This document shows positions 35,078 through 42,945 of a stretch of DNA of 64,000 nt, piece by piece; the stretch's first letter is position 1; the number at the start of each line of letters is the position of its first letter. The stretch lies in the NCBI RefSeq assembly GCF_000708265.2, contig NZ_JCKI01000006.1:248001-312000 (forward strand), in the 5' to 3' direction. The notes under the pieces were generated by a model. The model did no database searches. It was not told where the DNA came from and worked only from the letters and a program-made list of their open reading frames with translations. Made by a program: the position numbers and the translations under genes. This DNA comes from Pedobacter sp. R20-19. Its GTDB lineage: Bacteria; Bacteroidota; Bacteroidia; Sphingobacteriales; Sphingobacteriaceae.

Positions 35078-36778
35078 TTAAATGTTGTTTTTCTTTAATT
35101 CTTTTACGGCATAATCTGCTGCACGAGCAGTTAAAGCCATAAATGTCAATGATGGATTTTGGCACGCGATTGAAGGCATACAGGCACCGTCTGTTACAAA
35201 CACGTTGTTAACTTCATGCATTTGATTCCATTTATTGAGAACTGAAGTTTTTGGATCATTACCCATTCTTGCCGTTCCCATTTCATGGATTGCCATACCT
35301 GGATAACAACCAGCATCATAGGTTCTGATGTTTTTCATGCCTGCTTTTTCGAGCATTTCTGCAGCATCATTCATCATATCTACCCGCATTTTTTTCTCAT
35401 TTTCTTTGTACTCGCAATCAATTGCCAATACTGGCTGGCCCCATTTATCTTTTTTGGTTTTATCAATGTAAACCTTGTTTTCGTAGTAAGGTAACATTTC
35501 TCCAAAACCACCAAGACCCATGGTCCAGTTTCCTGGCTTGGTCATTTTTTCTTTCAAGCCAGAACCAAATGATAATTCGGCTACATCGCTTTGCCAGTTT
35601 GATCTGCTTGCACCACCCTGATAACCAAAACCACGAAGGTAATCACGTTTGTCATTTCCAACGTTTTGGTATCGAGGTACGTAAATGCCGTTTGCACGAC
35701 GTCCGTAGGTGTATCGGTCATCAAAACCTTCAGCATCTCCGGATGCTCCGCAACGGAAATGGTGATCCATTAAGTTATGACCCAATTGTCCACTGCCATT
35801 ACCTAATCCATTTGGATGCGCATCAGATGTAGAGTTTAATAGAATAAATGTAGAACCTAAAGTGGAGCCGTTTACAAAAATAATTTTGGCATAAAACTCC
35901 ATTGTTTTATTGGTTTCAGCATCAATTACCATTACACCTTTTGCTTTTTTAGTATCCTTATCGTAAATAATATGGTTTACAATAGAATATGGCCTTAACG
36001 TTAAACGTTTAGTTGCCATTGCCGCAGGTAGGGTAGAAGATTGTGTACTGAAGTATGCTCCGAACGGACAACCACGGCTACATAAGTTACGGTATTGACA
36101 GTTACCACGACCTTTGTGAGGAACTGTTAAATTAGCCACACGGCCAATCATCATGATTCGCTCTCTTTTGTAGTGCTCTTCAATCCGGGCTTTTACAGAT
36201 TTTTCAACAATGTTCAAATCCATTGGAGGTAAAAATTCCCCATCTGGGCAGGTCGACCAGTTTTCTTTCGAACCACTAATTCCTGCAAAACGCTCTGCAT
36301 AATCATACCATGGAGAAAGTTCTTTGTAACGAATCGGCCAATCACTACCGTGTCCGTCTTTTGCATTGTCTTCAAAGTTATGATCACTTAAGCGGTAACT
36401 TTGACGGCCCCACATTAAAGACTTACCTCCAACATGAAAACCACGATACCAGTCGAAACGTTTATCTTCGGTATATGGACATTCCAAATCGTTTACCCAC
36501 CATTTTTCATTGGCTTCGCTATACGGATAATCTCTTTTTTGTACAGGGTGTGTACGTTTTTGTTCTTCTGTTAGTTTACCGGCATGTTCAAAATCCCATG
36601 GGTTTTTCATGGCAGTTTCATAACCTGTAATGTGCTCAATGTTCATTCCTCTTTCGAGCATAAGTACGCGTAAGCCCTTCTCAGTAAGTTCTTTTGCAGC
36701 CCAGCCGCCACTAATCCCCGATCCTATAACAATAGCATCGTAAGTATTTTCTGCTTTTAAATTTGTATTTAAATTCAT
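35078..36778 (-). CDS. GMC-family sugar 3-dehydrogenase, large FAD subunit
   Basis: A 566-residue flavoprotein. The N-terminal FAD fold is shown by DAIVIGSGISGGWAAKELTE and VLMLERG; GGKSLMWGRQSYR binds the isoalloxazine; the C-terminal half has HEMGTARMGNDPKTSV and FVTDGACMPSIACQNPSLT, with the active-site His/Asn pair of GMC oxidoreductases. It has a Cys-rich patch (NCQYRNLCSRGCPFGAY) found in the membrane-linked gluconate-2-dehydrogenase/LacA subgroup. No signal peptide is present, so it would be carried across by the Tat signal of the small subunit encoded 26 bases upstream. It would oxidise C3 of glucosides or disaccharides. Confidence 0.9.
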   Translation of the reverse strand: MNLNTNLKAENTYDAIVIGSGISGGWAAKELTEKGLRVLMLERGMNIEHITGYETAMKNPWDFEHAGKLTEEQKRTHPVQKRDYPYSEANEKWWVNDLECPYTEDKRFDWYRGFHVGGKSLMWGRQSYRLSDHNFEDNAKDGHGSDWPIRYKELSPWYDYAERFAGISGSKENWSTCPDGEFLPPMDLNIVEKSVKARIEEHYKRERIMMIGRVANLTVPHKGRGNCQYRNLCSRGCPFGAYFSTQSSTLPAAMATKRLTLRPYSIVNHIIYDKDTKKAKGVMVIDAETNKTMEFYAKIIFVNGSTLGSTFILLNSTSDAHPNGLGNGSGQLGHNLMDHHFRCGASGDAEGFDDRYTYGRRANGIYVPRYQNVGNDKRDYLRGFGYQGGASRSNWQSDVAELSFGSGLKEKMTKPGNWTMGLGGFGEMLPYYENKVYIDKTKKDKWGQPVLAIDCEYKENEKKMRVDMMNDAAEMLEKAGMKNIRTYDAGCYPGMAIHEMGTARMGNDPKTSVLNKWNQMHEVNNVFVTDGACMPSIACQNPSLTFMALTARAADYAVKELKKNNI

Positions 36779-36804
36779 GATGTTTTGTAGTTGTGATTTA
36801 GAAA

Positions 36805-37389
36805 TTAGGTTGCCCAGGATTTTTGTCCAGGTTTTAGCTTGGTGTTGCCATCAAATCTGCCGGGAACAAGAACATATTCCCGTGCTTTGGTGCATCCAAT
36901 TTCTGAAGAATAGTAGCCCAATAAGGTAAGGTCTCTTGCAGTAACAAAAAAGTAAACCAGATCTTTATTTTCTTCTGATTTGGTGTCTTTTTGCGCAATA
37001 GACATCAGCCTTAAATCCACCATTAATTTGGTTCGCTCCGGAACGGTTAAGGAGACGTAGTTTTTCTTATAATCTTGCATTGACTTATCCTGAAGTTGTT
37101 TAAACCCTCTTGCAAATGAGGTTTGCATTTCTTTTGGATAACAGTCTTGCATCATCATAGGAATGAATTTGCCTAACCCAGCCGCTTTAGCGCCTGCGGA
37201 TGATTTTGTTGTAGGAACAATAATGTCGGCAAATTCGGCGAAAATTTTTTGATCCTGTACAGAAAAAGAAACAAAATTCTTTTCATTTTCAGGAAGCGTA
37301 AAACTTTCAAATAAAACGCCCATTGTGCTTGCTGAGATGGCTCCTCCCAGTAAAAATGCAACGTTTTTGAGTGCTTCTCTTCTATGCAT
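36805..37389 (-). CDS. Gluconate 2-dehydrogenase subunit 3-family small subunit (Tat carrier)
   Basis: A 194-residue protein with a twin-arginine signal (MHRREALKNVAFLLGGAIS) and the subunit 3 domain (VQDQKIFAEFADIIVPTTKS, AAGLGKFIPMMMQDCY, and the C-terminal SEIGCTKAREYVLVPGRFDG). In related enzymes this subunit escorts the folded FAD subunit through the Tat system. It is the first gene of the cluster, so the promoter should lie just upstream. Together with the GMC subunit and the cytochrome it makes a complete LacA/LacB/LacC-like dehydrogenase set (inference from family and context). Confidence 0.88.
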   Translation of the reverse strand: MHRREALKNVAFLLGGAISASTMGVLFESFTLPENEKNFVSFSVQDQKIFAEFADIIVPTTKSSAGAKAAGLGKFIPMMMQDCYPKEMQTSFARGFKQLQDKSMQDYKKNYVSLTVPERTKLMVDLRLMSIAQKDTKSEENKDLVYFFVTARDLTLLGYYSSEIGCTKAREYVLVPGRFDGNTKLKPGQKSWAT

Positions 37390-37858
37390 TGTTTTGTTAT
37401 ATTTATATATTGGTTATGTTTGCGTTGAATAAGTAATATTAGAAAAAAAAGGCATAATAATCAAATGCCAAATCTTTAAATTAGGCATAATCAATGCGAT
37501 TGTTACTAAGTAGAATTGTTCTAAATAAGATTTAAATTACCGTCTTAAGCACGTTTATTATTGGTTTTTAATTGTCGATTACTTCGTGTACAAACTACAT
37601 TAACTCGGTGTAAATCTGTTTTTTACTCGTGAGTGCCCCCTATGCTAGTGTGAGGCTATTTTTAATACATCAATAGCATTTTCATTCGTTACTTCATCAA
37701 AGAGACATCGGTTTAAACTTATAGTTTTATTCCCATTATCTTTACATGTTAAATAGCTCCTGCTATTTTTATCTTATCTCTAATGTTAAAAAAAATAAAA
37801 ATTATTTCAATGATGGTCTTGATTGTAAATAATTTATAGCCCATTTGTCTCATTTTTT
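37390..37858. other. Gene-free divergent region between the 3-keto-sugar cluster and tdh
   Basis: About 470 bases without a gene. It holds the repeat/operator candidate at 37450-37496 and the tdh promoter at its right end. No TAnnTTTG element was found for the minus-strand cluster. Confidence 0.6.
37450..37496. promoter_or_regulatory. Candidate operator upstream of the 3-keto-sugar cluster
   Basis: AGGCATAAT occurs at 37450-37458 and 37483-37491 (33 bases, about three helical turns), both followed by CAA(A)TGC. The first copy is itself an inverted repeat GGCAT-N9-ATGCC (37451-37469). It lies 61-107 bases before the start of the first cluster gene. Confidence 0.4.
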
Positions 37859-37866
37859 TACCTTTG
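37859..37866 (+). promoter_or_regulatory. Promoter -7 element for tdh
   Basis: TACCTTTG fits TAnnTTTG, 18 bases before the ATG at 37885; an earlier in-frame ATG at 37864 lies inside this element. Confidence 0.6.
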
Positions 37867-37884
37867 CACATTCTCAAAAAAAAT

Positions 37885-38832
37885 ATGCAGGAAAAAATTA
37901 TTGTTTTAGGCTCTAACGGGCAAATTGGTACGGAGCTGGTAACCATGTTACGTAAAATATATGGCGATGATCATGTAGTAGCCTGCGATATTCGCAGACC
38001 TGATTATGATATTAAAAACTCTGCTCCATTTGAGTTCGTAAATGTGCTGGATAAGGAGATGATTAATGGTATTTTTAAAAAGTATAAGCCTACGCAAGTT
38101 TATCTTTTAGCTGCATTACTTTCCGCAACAGGAGAGCAGAATCCTAAATTAGCCTGGGATTTAAACATGAATGGTCTTTTGAACGTATTGGATTTGGCAC
38201 TGGAATATCATGTAGCTAAAGTTTACTGGCCAAGCTCAATTGCCGTTTTCGGACCAAATTCTCCCAAAGACAGTACTTCACAATATTGCGTGATGGATCC
38301 AAACACGGTTTATGGTATTAGTAAGCTTGCGGGTGAGCGTTGGTGTGAGTATTACAATCAAAAATATGGTTTAGATGTACGCAGTATTCGCTATCCTGGA
38401 TTAATTAGCTGGAAGGCCGCCCCAGGTGGTGGTACAACAGATTATGCCATTCATATTTTTCATGAGGCTTTAAAAAAGGGCAGTTATCAAAGCTTTTTAA
38501 GTGCTGAAACGGAACTCCCGATGATGTATATGGATGATGCCATCCGCGGCACTATTGAACTGATGGATGCTCCTGCTGATCAGATTTCGGTACGCAGTAG
38601 CTATAATTTTAGTGGTGTAAGTTTTACTCCAGAGGTTTTAGCTACTGAAATCAGAAAACATATTCCTAATTTTACCCTAACTTACGCAGATAATGATCCC
38701 CGCCAGCAAATTGCAAACAGCTGGCCACGTTCAATTGATGATCATTTCGCAGCGAACGATTGGGGATGGAAACCAGAATTTGATCTAGCAAAATTGACGA
38801 CAGATATGTTAAATAATTTAAAGAAAAGCTAA
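37885..38832 (+). CDS. tdh: L-threonine 3-dehydrogenase, short-chain (SDR-extended) type
   Basis: Oxidises threonine to 2-amino-3-ketobutyrate with NAD+. The 315-residue protein is an extended SDR: GSNGQIGTELV for NAD binding, LLAALLSATGEQNP, WPSSIAVFGPNSP, the YxxxK motif in VYGISKLAGERWCEYY, and RYPGLISWKAAPGGGTTDY, which is specific to this epimerase-like threonine dehydrogenase known from Flavobacterium and relatives. The ATG at 37885 is chosen over 37864 because the latter lies within the promoter. The partner enzyme Kbl is encoded about 20 kb away at 58698, also on the plus strand with a TAnnTTTG promoter. Confidence 0.9.
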   Translation: MQEKIIVLGSNGQIGTELVTMLRKIYGDDHVVACDIRRPDYDIKNSAPFEFVNVLDKEMINGIFKKYKPTQVYLLAALLSATGEQNPKLAWDLNMNGLLNVLDLALEYHVAKVYWPSSIAVFGPNSPKDSTSQYCVMDPNTVYGISKLAGERWCEYYNQKYGLDVRSIRYPGLISWKAAPGGGTTDYAIHIFHEALKKGSYQSFLSAETELPMMYMDDAIRGTIELMDAPADQISVRSSYNFSGVSFTPEVLATEIRKHIPNFTLTYADNDPRQQIANSWPRSIDDHFAANDWGWKPEFDLAKLTTDMLNNLKKS

Positions 38833-38990
38833 GAAAGCAGAGCTGAAAGGCTAAAGCTGAAAGACCAAAGAGCAAAGCTGAAAGACTAAAGTAAGGAATA
38901 AGTCGAAAAATAAATAATTAGGTTGAGGGTTGAAGGAGTAGGATTTATCTTATCGTCTTGATACTTGAGACTAAATACTTGATACTATAA
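38829..38990. repeat. AAAGCTGAAAG and ACTTGATACT word repeats between tdh and yebC
   Basis: GAGCTGAAAGGCTAAAGCTG, AAAGACCAAAGAGCAAAGCTG (two adjoining words) and AAAGACTAAAG repeat with a period of about 20 bases (38835-38895); CTTGATACTTGAGAC and ACTTGATACT follow (38957-38985). The same two word sets occur together between nrdB and nrdA. Confidence 0.65.
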
Positions 38991-38991
38991 A

Positions 38992-39720
38992 ATGGGAAGA
39001 GCATTCGAATTTAGAAAAGAAAGAAAATTTAAGCGTTGGGCCAAAATGGCGGTTCAGTTTACGCGTATTGGAAAAGATATTGTAATGGCCGTTAAGGAAT
39101 CTGGACCTCATCCGGAAACCAACTCTCGCTTACGTACAGCGATGCAAAATGCCAAGGCAGTAAATATGCCAAAAGATAGGGTGGAAGCAGCAATTAAGCG
39201 TGCATCTGATAAGTCTATGGCTAACTATGAGGAAATTGTATATGAAGGTTATGCGCCTCACGGTGTTGCGGTTTTAATTGAAACTGCTACCGACAATACT
39301 AACAGAACCGTAGCCAATGTTCGCAGTTATTTTAATAAAACTGATGGATCTTTAGGTAAAACCGGATCTTTGGATTTTGTGTTTAACCGAAAATCTGTTT
39401 TTCGTTTTACACCAGCTGAAGGTTTAGATTTGGAAGAGCTAGAATTTGAATTGATTGATGCAGGTTTAGAGGAACTTTATGTAGAAGCTGATGAGGAAGG
39501 AAATGACGTTGCAGTTGCACAGGGTGCTTTTGAAAACTTTGGTCCTTTACAAAAAGCTTTGGAAGAAAAAGGCATTGAGCTGAAAAGTTCAAAATTGGAG
39601 CGAATTGCTTTATCGCATCACGAAGTTACTGAAGAACAAGCTGCTGATGTCTTAAAACTGATTGATAAGTTAGAAGAGGATGATGACGTTCAGGCGGTTT
39701 ACCATAATATGGCTGATTAA
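38992..39720 (+). CDS. YebC/PmpR-family protein
   Basis: A 242-residue cytoplasmic protein of the YebC/TACO1 family: MGRAFEFRKERKFKRWAKMA, FTRIGKDIVMAVKESGPHPE, RLRTAMQNAKAVNMPKDRVE, IVYEGYAPHGVAVLIETATD and TDGSLGKTGSLDFVF. The N-terminal half differs from enterobacterial YebC in the opening (MGRAFEFRK rather than MAGHSKW), as is usual in Bacteroidota. Members are reported as transcription regulators and as factors that help ribosomes through proline stretches; which applies here is open. Followed by a bidirectional terminator. Confidence 0.93.
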   Translation: MGRAFEFRKERKFKRWAKMAVQFTRIGKDIVMAVKESGPHPETNSRLRTAMQNAKAVNMPKDRVEAAIKRASDKSMANYEEIVYEGYAPHGVAVLIETATDNTNRTVANVRSYFNKTDGSLGKTGSLDFVFNRKSVFRFTPAEGLDLEELEFELIDAGLEELYVEADEEGNDVAVAQGAFENFGPLQKALEEKGIELKSSKLERIALSHHEVTEEQAADVLKLIDKLEEDDDVQAVYHNMAD

Positions 39721-39734
39721 TAATTAATTATTAA

Positions 39735-39765
39735 GGCCTTATAGGTTTTTAAAACCTGTAAGGTC
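39735..39765. terminator. Bidirectional terminator after yebC
   Basis: GGCCTTATAGGTTTT (39735-39749) pairs with AAAACCTGTAAGGTC (39751-39765) except two wobble/mismatch positions, between convergent genes. Similar AAAACCT-centred hairpins occur near 4268 and 14751. Confidence 0.7.
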
Positions 39766-39772
39766 TATTTAT

Positions 39773-40552
39773 TTATCTCTTATGCCCAAATAACCAGGGC
39801 AATAAACCTGGCTCTGCGAATGCACTATCCCAACTGTTATGGTTATCATTAGGATAAAGTGTAAATTTAACTTCATCTCCAACGGTTTTAAGCCTTTCGG
39901 CTATGGCCATAGAAAATGCCGGATCTACAATATCATCCTTTCCGCCATGAAAAATCCATAGGGGAACAGTTTGGTATTTTTTAATGTTATTGGTATTGTC
40001 TCCACCACAGATCGCAAATGCGGCCGCAAAAGTTTTACGCTGTCTCCTGAGCAATTCATAAGTACCCATTCCACCCATTGAAAGGCCCCCTACATAAACC
40101 TGCTGCTTATCTACGAATGGTTTTTTAAGGAAGTCTTTAACCATTCCCTGTAGGGCATGCATTGCTTTAGTCGGTTTACCACCTTCTACAAAACTAAAAT
40201 TTCTCTTCCCTTTGGTATTGGTAGTAATATTTACATTTGCCCAATAACTTTCTACAGCACATTGGGGAAAAACGACTATGGCTGGGAAATTTTGTCTCAC
40301 CTCATCTTTAAGAAATAATGTGGCACCATGGGTTAACTGTTTTTCATTATCCTTTCCACTTTCGCCCCGGCCGTGCAACACGAATACTATTGGATATTTT
40401 TGTGTGGGATTAAAGTTTTCAGGGAAGAGTATTCTATAATAAATGGAATCACTTCTTTTAATAAAACTTCCGTAATCATATTTTTTGAGATCCTGGGCAT
40501 TTAAAAACGTAAAGCTGAAAAATAAAAAAACGGATAGCACAATCTTTTTCAT
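39773..40552 (-). CDS. Exported alpha/beta-hydrolase (carboxylesterase/PHB-depolymerase-like)
   Basis: A 259-residue exported enzyme (signal peptide 1-19, FLNAQ). Fold marks: YPIVFVLHGRGESGKDNEKQ, nucleophile elbow GGLSMGGMGTYE, acid in FHGGKDDIVDP and His in YPNDNHNSWD. It belongs to the prolyl-oligopeptidase/phospholipase-carboxylesterase group often found in glycan loci, where it removes ester groups or acts on side chains. It lies at the downstream end of the polysaccharide locus, separated from the GH3 gene by a terminator, so it may be expressed by read-through or alone. Confidence 0.8.
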   Translation of the reverse strand: MKKIVLSVFLFFSFTFLNAQDLKKYDYGSFIKRSDSIYYRILFPENFNPTQKYPIVFVLHGRGESGKDNEKQLTHGATLFLKDEVRQNFPAIVVFPQCAVESYWANVNITTNTKGKRNFSFVEGGKPTKAMHALQGMVKDFLKKPFVDKQQVYVGGLSMGGMGTYELLRRQRKTFAAAFAICGGDNTNNIKKYQTVPLWIFHGGKDDIVDPAFSMAIAERLKTVGDEVKFTLYPNDNHNSWDSAFAEPGLLPWLFGHKR

Positions 40553-40561
40553 TTGACAAAA

Positions 40562-40602
40562 ATAAAAAAACCCTGACCATTTTGCAATGGGTCAGGGTTT
40601 AG
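40562..40602 (-). terminator. Terminator after the GH3 gene
   Basis: Perfect 11-bp stem AAACCCTGACC (40568-40578) / GGTCAGGGTTT (40590-40600), followed by T residues on the minus strand. Confidence 0.85.
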
Positions 40603-40618
40603 TAAGCATTTGATTTCT

Positions 40619-42916
40619 TTATTTTAATGTAAAGGCAGCCTCTTTTACATCCCTTGAATTGGTGCCGATAAACACCTGAAAATCTCCAGGTTCAGCAACA
40701 AATTTTAGTTCTGAATTGTAAAACTTAAGGTCATTTTCTGAGATATTGAAACTGATGGTTTTGCTTTCTCCAGCTTTCAGACTCACCTTTTGGAAACCTT
40801 TTAATTCTTTAACCGGGCGGGTAATGCTACCCACCAAATCGCGGATGTACAATTGAACTACTTCTTTTCCGTCGTATTTACCGGTATTACTTAAGGTAAC
40901 TGATGCGGTGATCGATTTTCCTTTTGTTAAAGTATTAGCACTCAATTTAACATCACTATAATTAAAATTAGTGTAGCTTAAACCAAAACCAAATGGATAT
41001 AATGGATCGTTACTTACATCTAAATAATTTGATCGGAATTTCTCAAACCATTTACCTTCTGCCAACGGGCGACCAGTGTTTTTATGGGCGTAATATAACG
41101 GCACCTGACCAACGTTTTGAGGAAATGTAGTACTCAATTTTCCCGAAGGGTTAACTTTTCCGAACAATACATCGGCAATTGAATTGCCAGCTTCACTTCC
41201 CGGGAACCACACATTTAAGATGGCAGGAATATTTTCCTCTTCCCATTTCAATGCCAGTGGGCGGCCAGTGAACAGCACCAAAACAATCGGTTTTCCTGTT
41301 TTGGCTAAGGCTTTAAGTAAGTTCTTTTGTGTTTCCGGAATTTGGATATCCGTAACACTACTGCTTTCCCCTGTAAATTCAGAACCTTCGCCAAGAGTGG
41401 CAACAATGACATCAGATTTTTCTGCAACTTTTAAAGCTTCTTTTATCATGTCTTCTTCACTGCGCTGATCACGTTTATAGGTAGGATTGTGAACATTTAC
41501 ATAGCGATGTTCCATAGCTGAATCGGCCAGAAAATTAGAACCACGAGCGGTTAAAATCTTGGCATCGTTGCCTAAAGCATTTTTTAATCCTTGTAATACG
41601 GTAACAGACTTATCAAACAAGGCAGCAACGCTCCAGGTTCCATACATATTCGCCGTATTATCTGCCAGTGGACCAATTAAACCAATGGTGCCTGATTTTT
41701 TTAGTGGCAAAATGCTGTTGTTATTTTTAAGTAACACAAAGCTTTCAGCCGAGATTTCACGTGCTACCTGACGGTTTTCTGCATTAAACACCTCTTTTTC
41801 TGCTCTTTCTGTACTTAAGAACTTATAAGGATCGGTAAATAAACCTAATTTATATTTTGCCTGAAGAATTAAACGGCAGGCCCTGTTAATTTCATTAATG
41901 CTAACTTTTTTCTCTGCCAATGATTTCTTTAATGTGCCAAGAAAACCTTCACCAACCATATCCATATCAATGCCAGCGTTCATGGCCAATGCTGATACGG
42001 TTTGCAAATCGCCCATACCATGTGCGATCATTTCCGGAATTCCGGTATAATCGGTCACTACGAAACCTTTGAAACCCCATTGGTTACGCAAAACATCCGT
42101 CATTAACCATTTGCTTCCAGTAGCAGGGATGCCATCAACTTCGTTAAATGAAGCCATGATGCTTGCTGCACCAGCATCTACAGCGGCTTTATAAGGCGGG
42201 AAATATTCATTATACATCCTTACTTTGCTCATATCGGTGGTATTGTAATCTCTACCGGCCTCAGCTGCTCCATATAAGGCGTAGTGCTTTACACAAGCTA
42301 AAATTTCATTGTTGGCTTGTAATCTACCCTGATAACCTTTTACCATGGCCGTTGCAATTTTTGAACCGAGGTAAGGATCTTCTCCGCTACCTTCTGAAAT
42401 TCTACCCCAGCGCGGATCGCGGGAAATATCTACCATAGGGGAGAAGGTCCAGTTGATACCGCTTGCACTTGCCTCAATCGCCGCAACTCTAGCTGATTTT
42501 TGAACCAGATCCATATCCCAGATGCAACTTACACCCAATGGAATCGGGAAAACAGTATTATAACCATGAATTACATCCATACCAAAAAGTAGTGGAATTT
42601 TCATTCTGCTTTTTTCTACTGCAACCTTTTGTACGGCTTTGATTTTCTCTACACCTTTAATGTTGAACAAACCGCCAACTTGCCCTGCTTCGATTTTCTT
42701 GCCGATGTCGCTGCTGTTGGCTTGTCCGGTGGTAATATCTCCAGAACTGGGTAAATTCAGCTGACCAATCTTTTCATCGACCGTCATTTTAGCCATAAGG
42801 TTGCTGATGAAGATGTTCATCTTTGCCTCTTCGGACGATACTATTTTTTTGTTTTGTGCTGATGCGTTCAGTGCAAAGGATGTTAATAAAATAATCAGGA
42901 TTTTCGCTCTATTCAT
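40619..42916 (-). CDS. GH3 beta-glucosidase, periplasmic
   Basis: A 765-residue glycoside hydrolase family 3 enzyme with a signal peptide (residues 1-20, LNASAQ). Domains in order: catalytic barrel (IPLLFGMDVIHGYNTVFPIP, MVDISRDPRWGRISEGSGED, KHYALYGAAEAGRDYN), with the nucleophile Asp in GFVVTDYTGIPEM; the second alpha/beta domain (GTIGLIGPLADN, LGEGSEFTGESSS); and a C-terminal fibronectin-III-like domain (VTLSNTGKYDGKEVVQLYI). It removes terminal glucose from beta-gluco-oligosaccharides. In Bacteroides thetaiotaomicron a GH3 beside a GH144 enzyme cleaves sophorose; the same pairing is seen here. Confidence 0.93.
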   Translation of the reverse strand: MNRAKILIILLTSFALNASAQNKKIVSSEEAKMNIFISNLMAKMTVDEKIGQLNLPSSGDITTGQANSSDIGKKIEAGQVGGLFNIKGVEKIKAVQKVAVEKSRMKIPLLFGMDVIHGYNTVFPIPLGVSCIWDMDLVQKSARVAAIEASASGINWTFSPMVDISRDPRWGRISEGSGEDPYLGSKIATAMVKGYQGRLQANNEILACVKHYALYGAAEAGRDYNTTDMSKVRMYNEYFPPYKAAVDAGAASIMASFNEVDGIPATGSKWLMTDVLRNQWGFKGFVVTDYTGIPEMIAHGMGDLQTVSALAMNAGIDMDMVGEGFLGTLKKSLAEKKVSINEINRACRLILQAKYKLGLFTDPYKFLSTERAEKEVFNAENRQVAREISAESFVLLKNNNSILPLKKSGTIGLIGPLADNTANMYGTWSVAALFDKSVTVLQGLKNALGNDAKILTARGSNFLADSAMEHRYVNVHNPTYKRDQRSEEDMIKEALKVAEKSDVIVATLGEGSEFTGESSSVTDIQIPETQKNLLKALAKTGKPIVLVLFTGRPLALKWEEENIPAILNVWFPGSEAGNSIADVLFGKVNPSGKLSTTFPQNVGQVPLYYAHKNTGRPLAEGKWFEKFRSNYLDVSNDPLYPFGFGLSYTNFNYSDVKLSANTLTKGKSITASVTLSNTGKYDGKEVVQLYIRDLVGSITRPVKELKGFQKVSLKAGESKTISFNISENDLKFYNSELKFVAEPGDFQVFIGTNSRDVKEAAFTLK

Positions 42917-42945
42917 TATATGTGTGTTTTTATTCTTTTAAAATT

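Noticed and set aside
35422..35832. 136-codon frame antisense to the GMC oxidoreductase
   Set aside because: Shadow frame rich in His and Cys from reading the opposite strand; no support.
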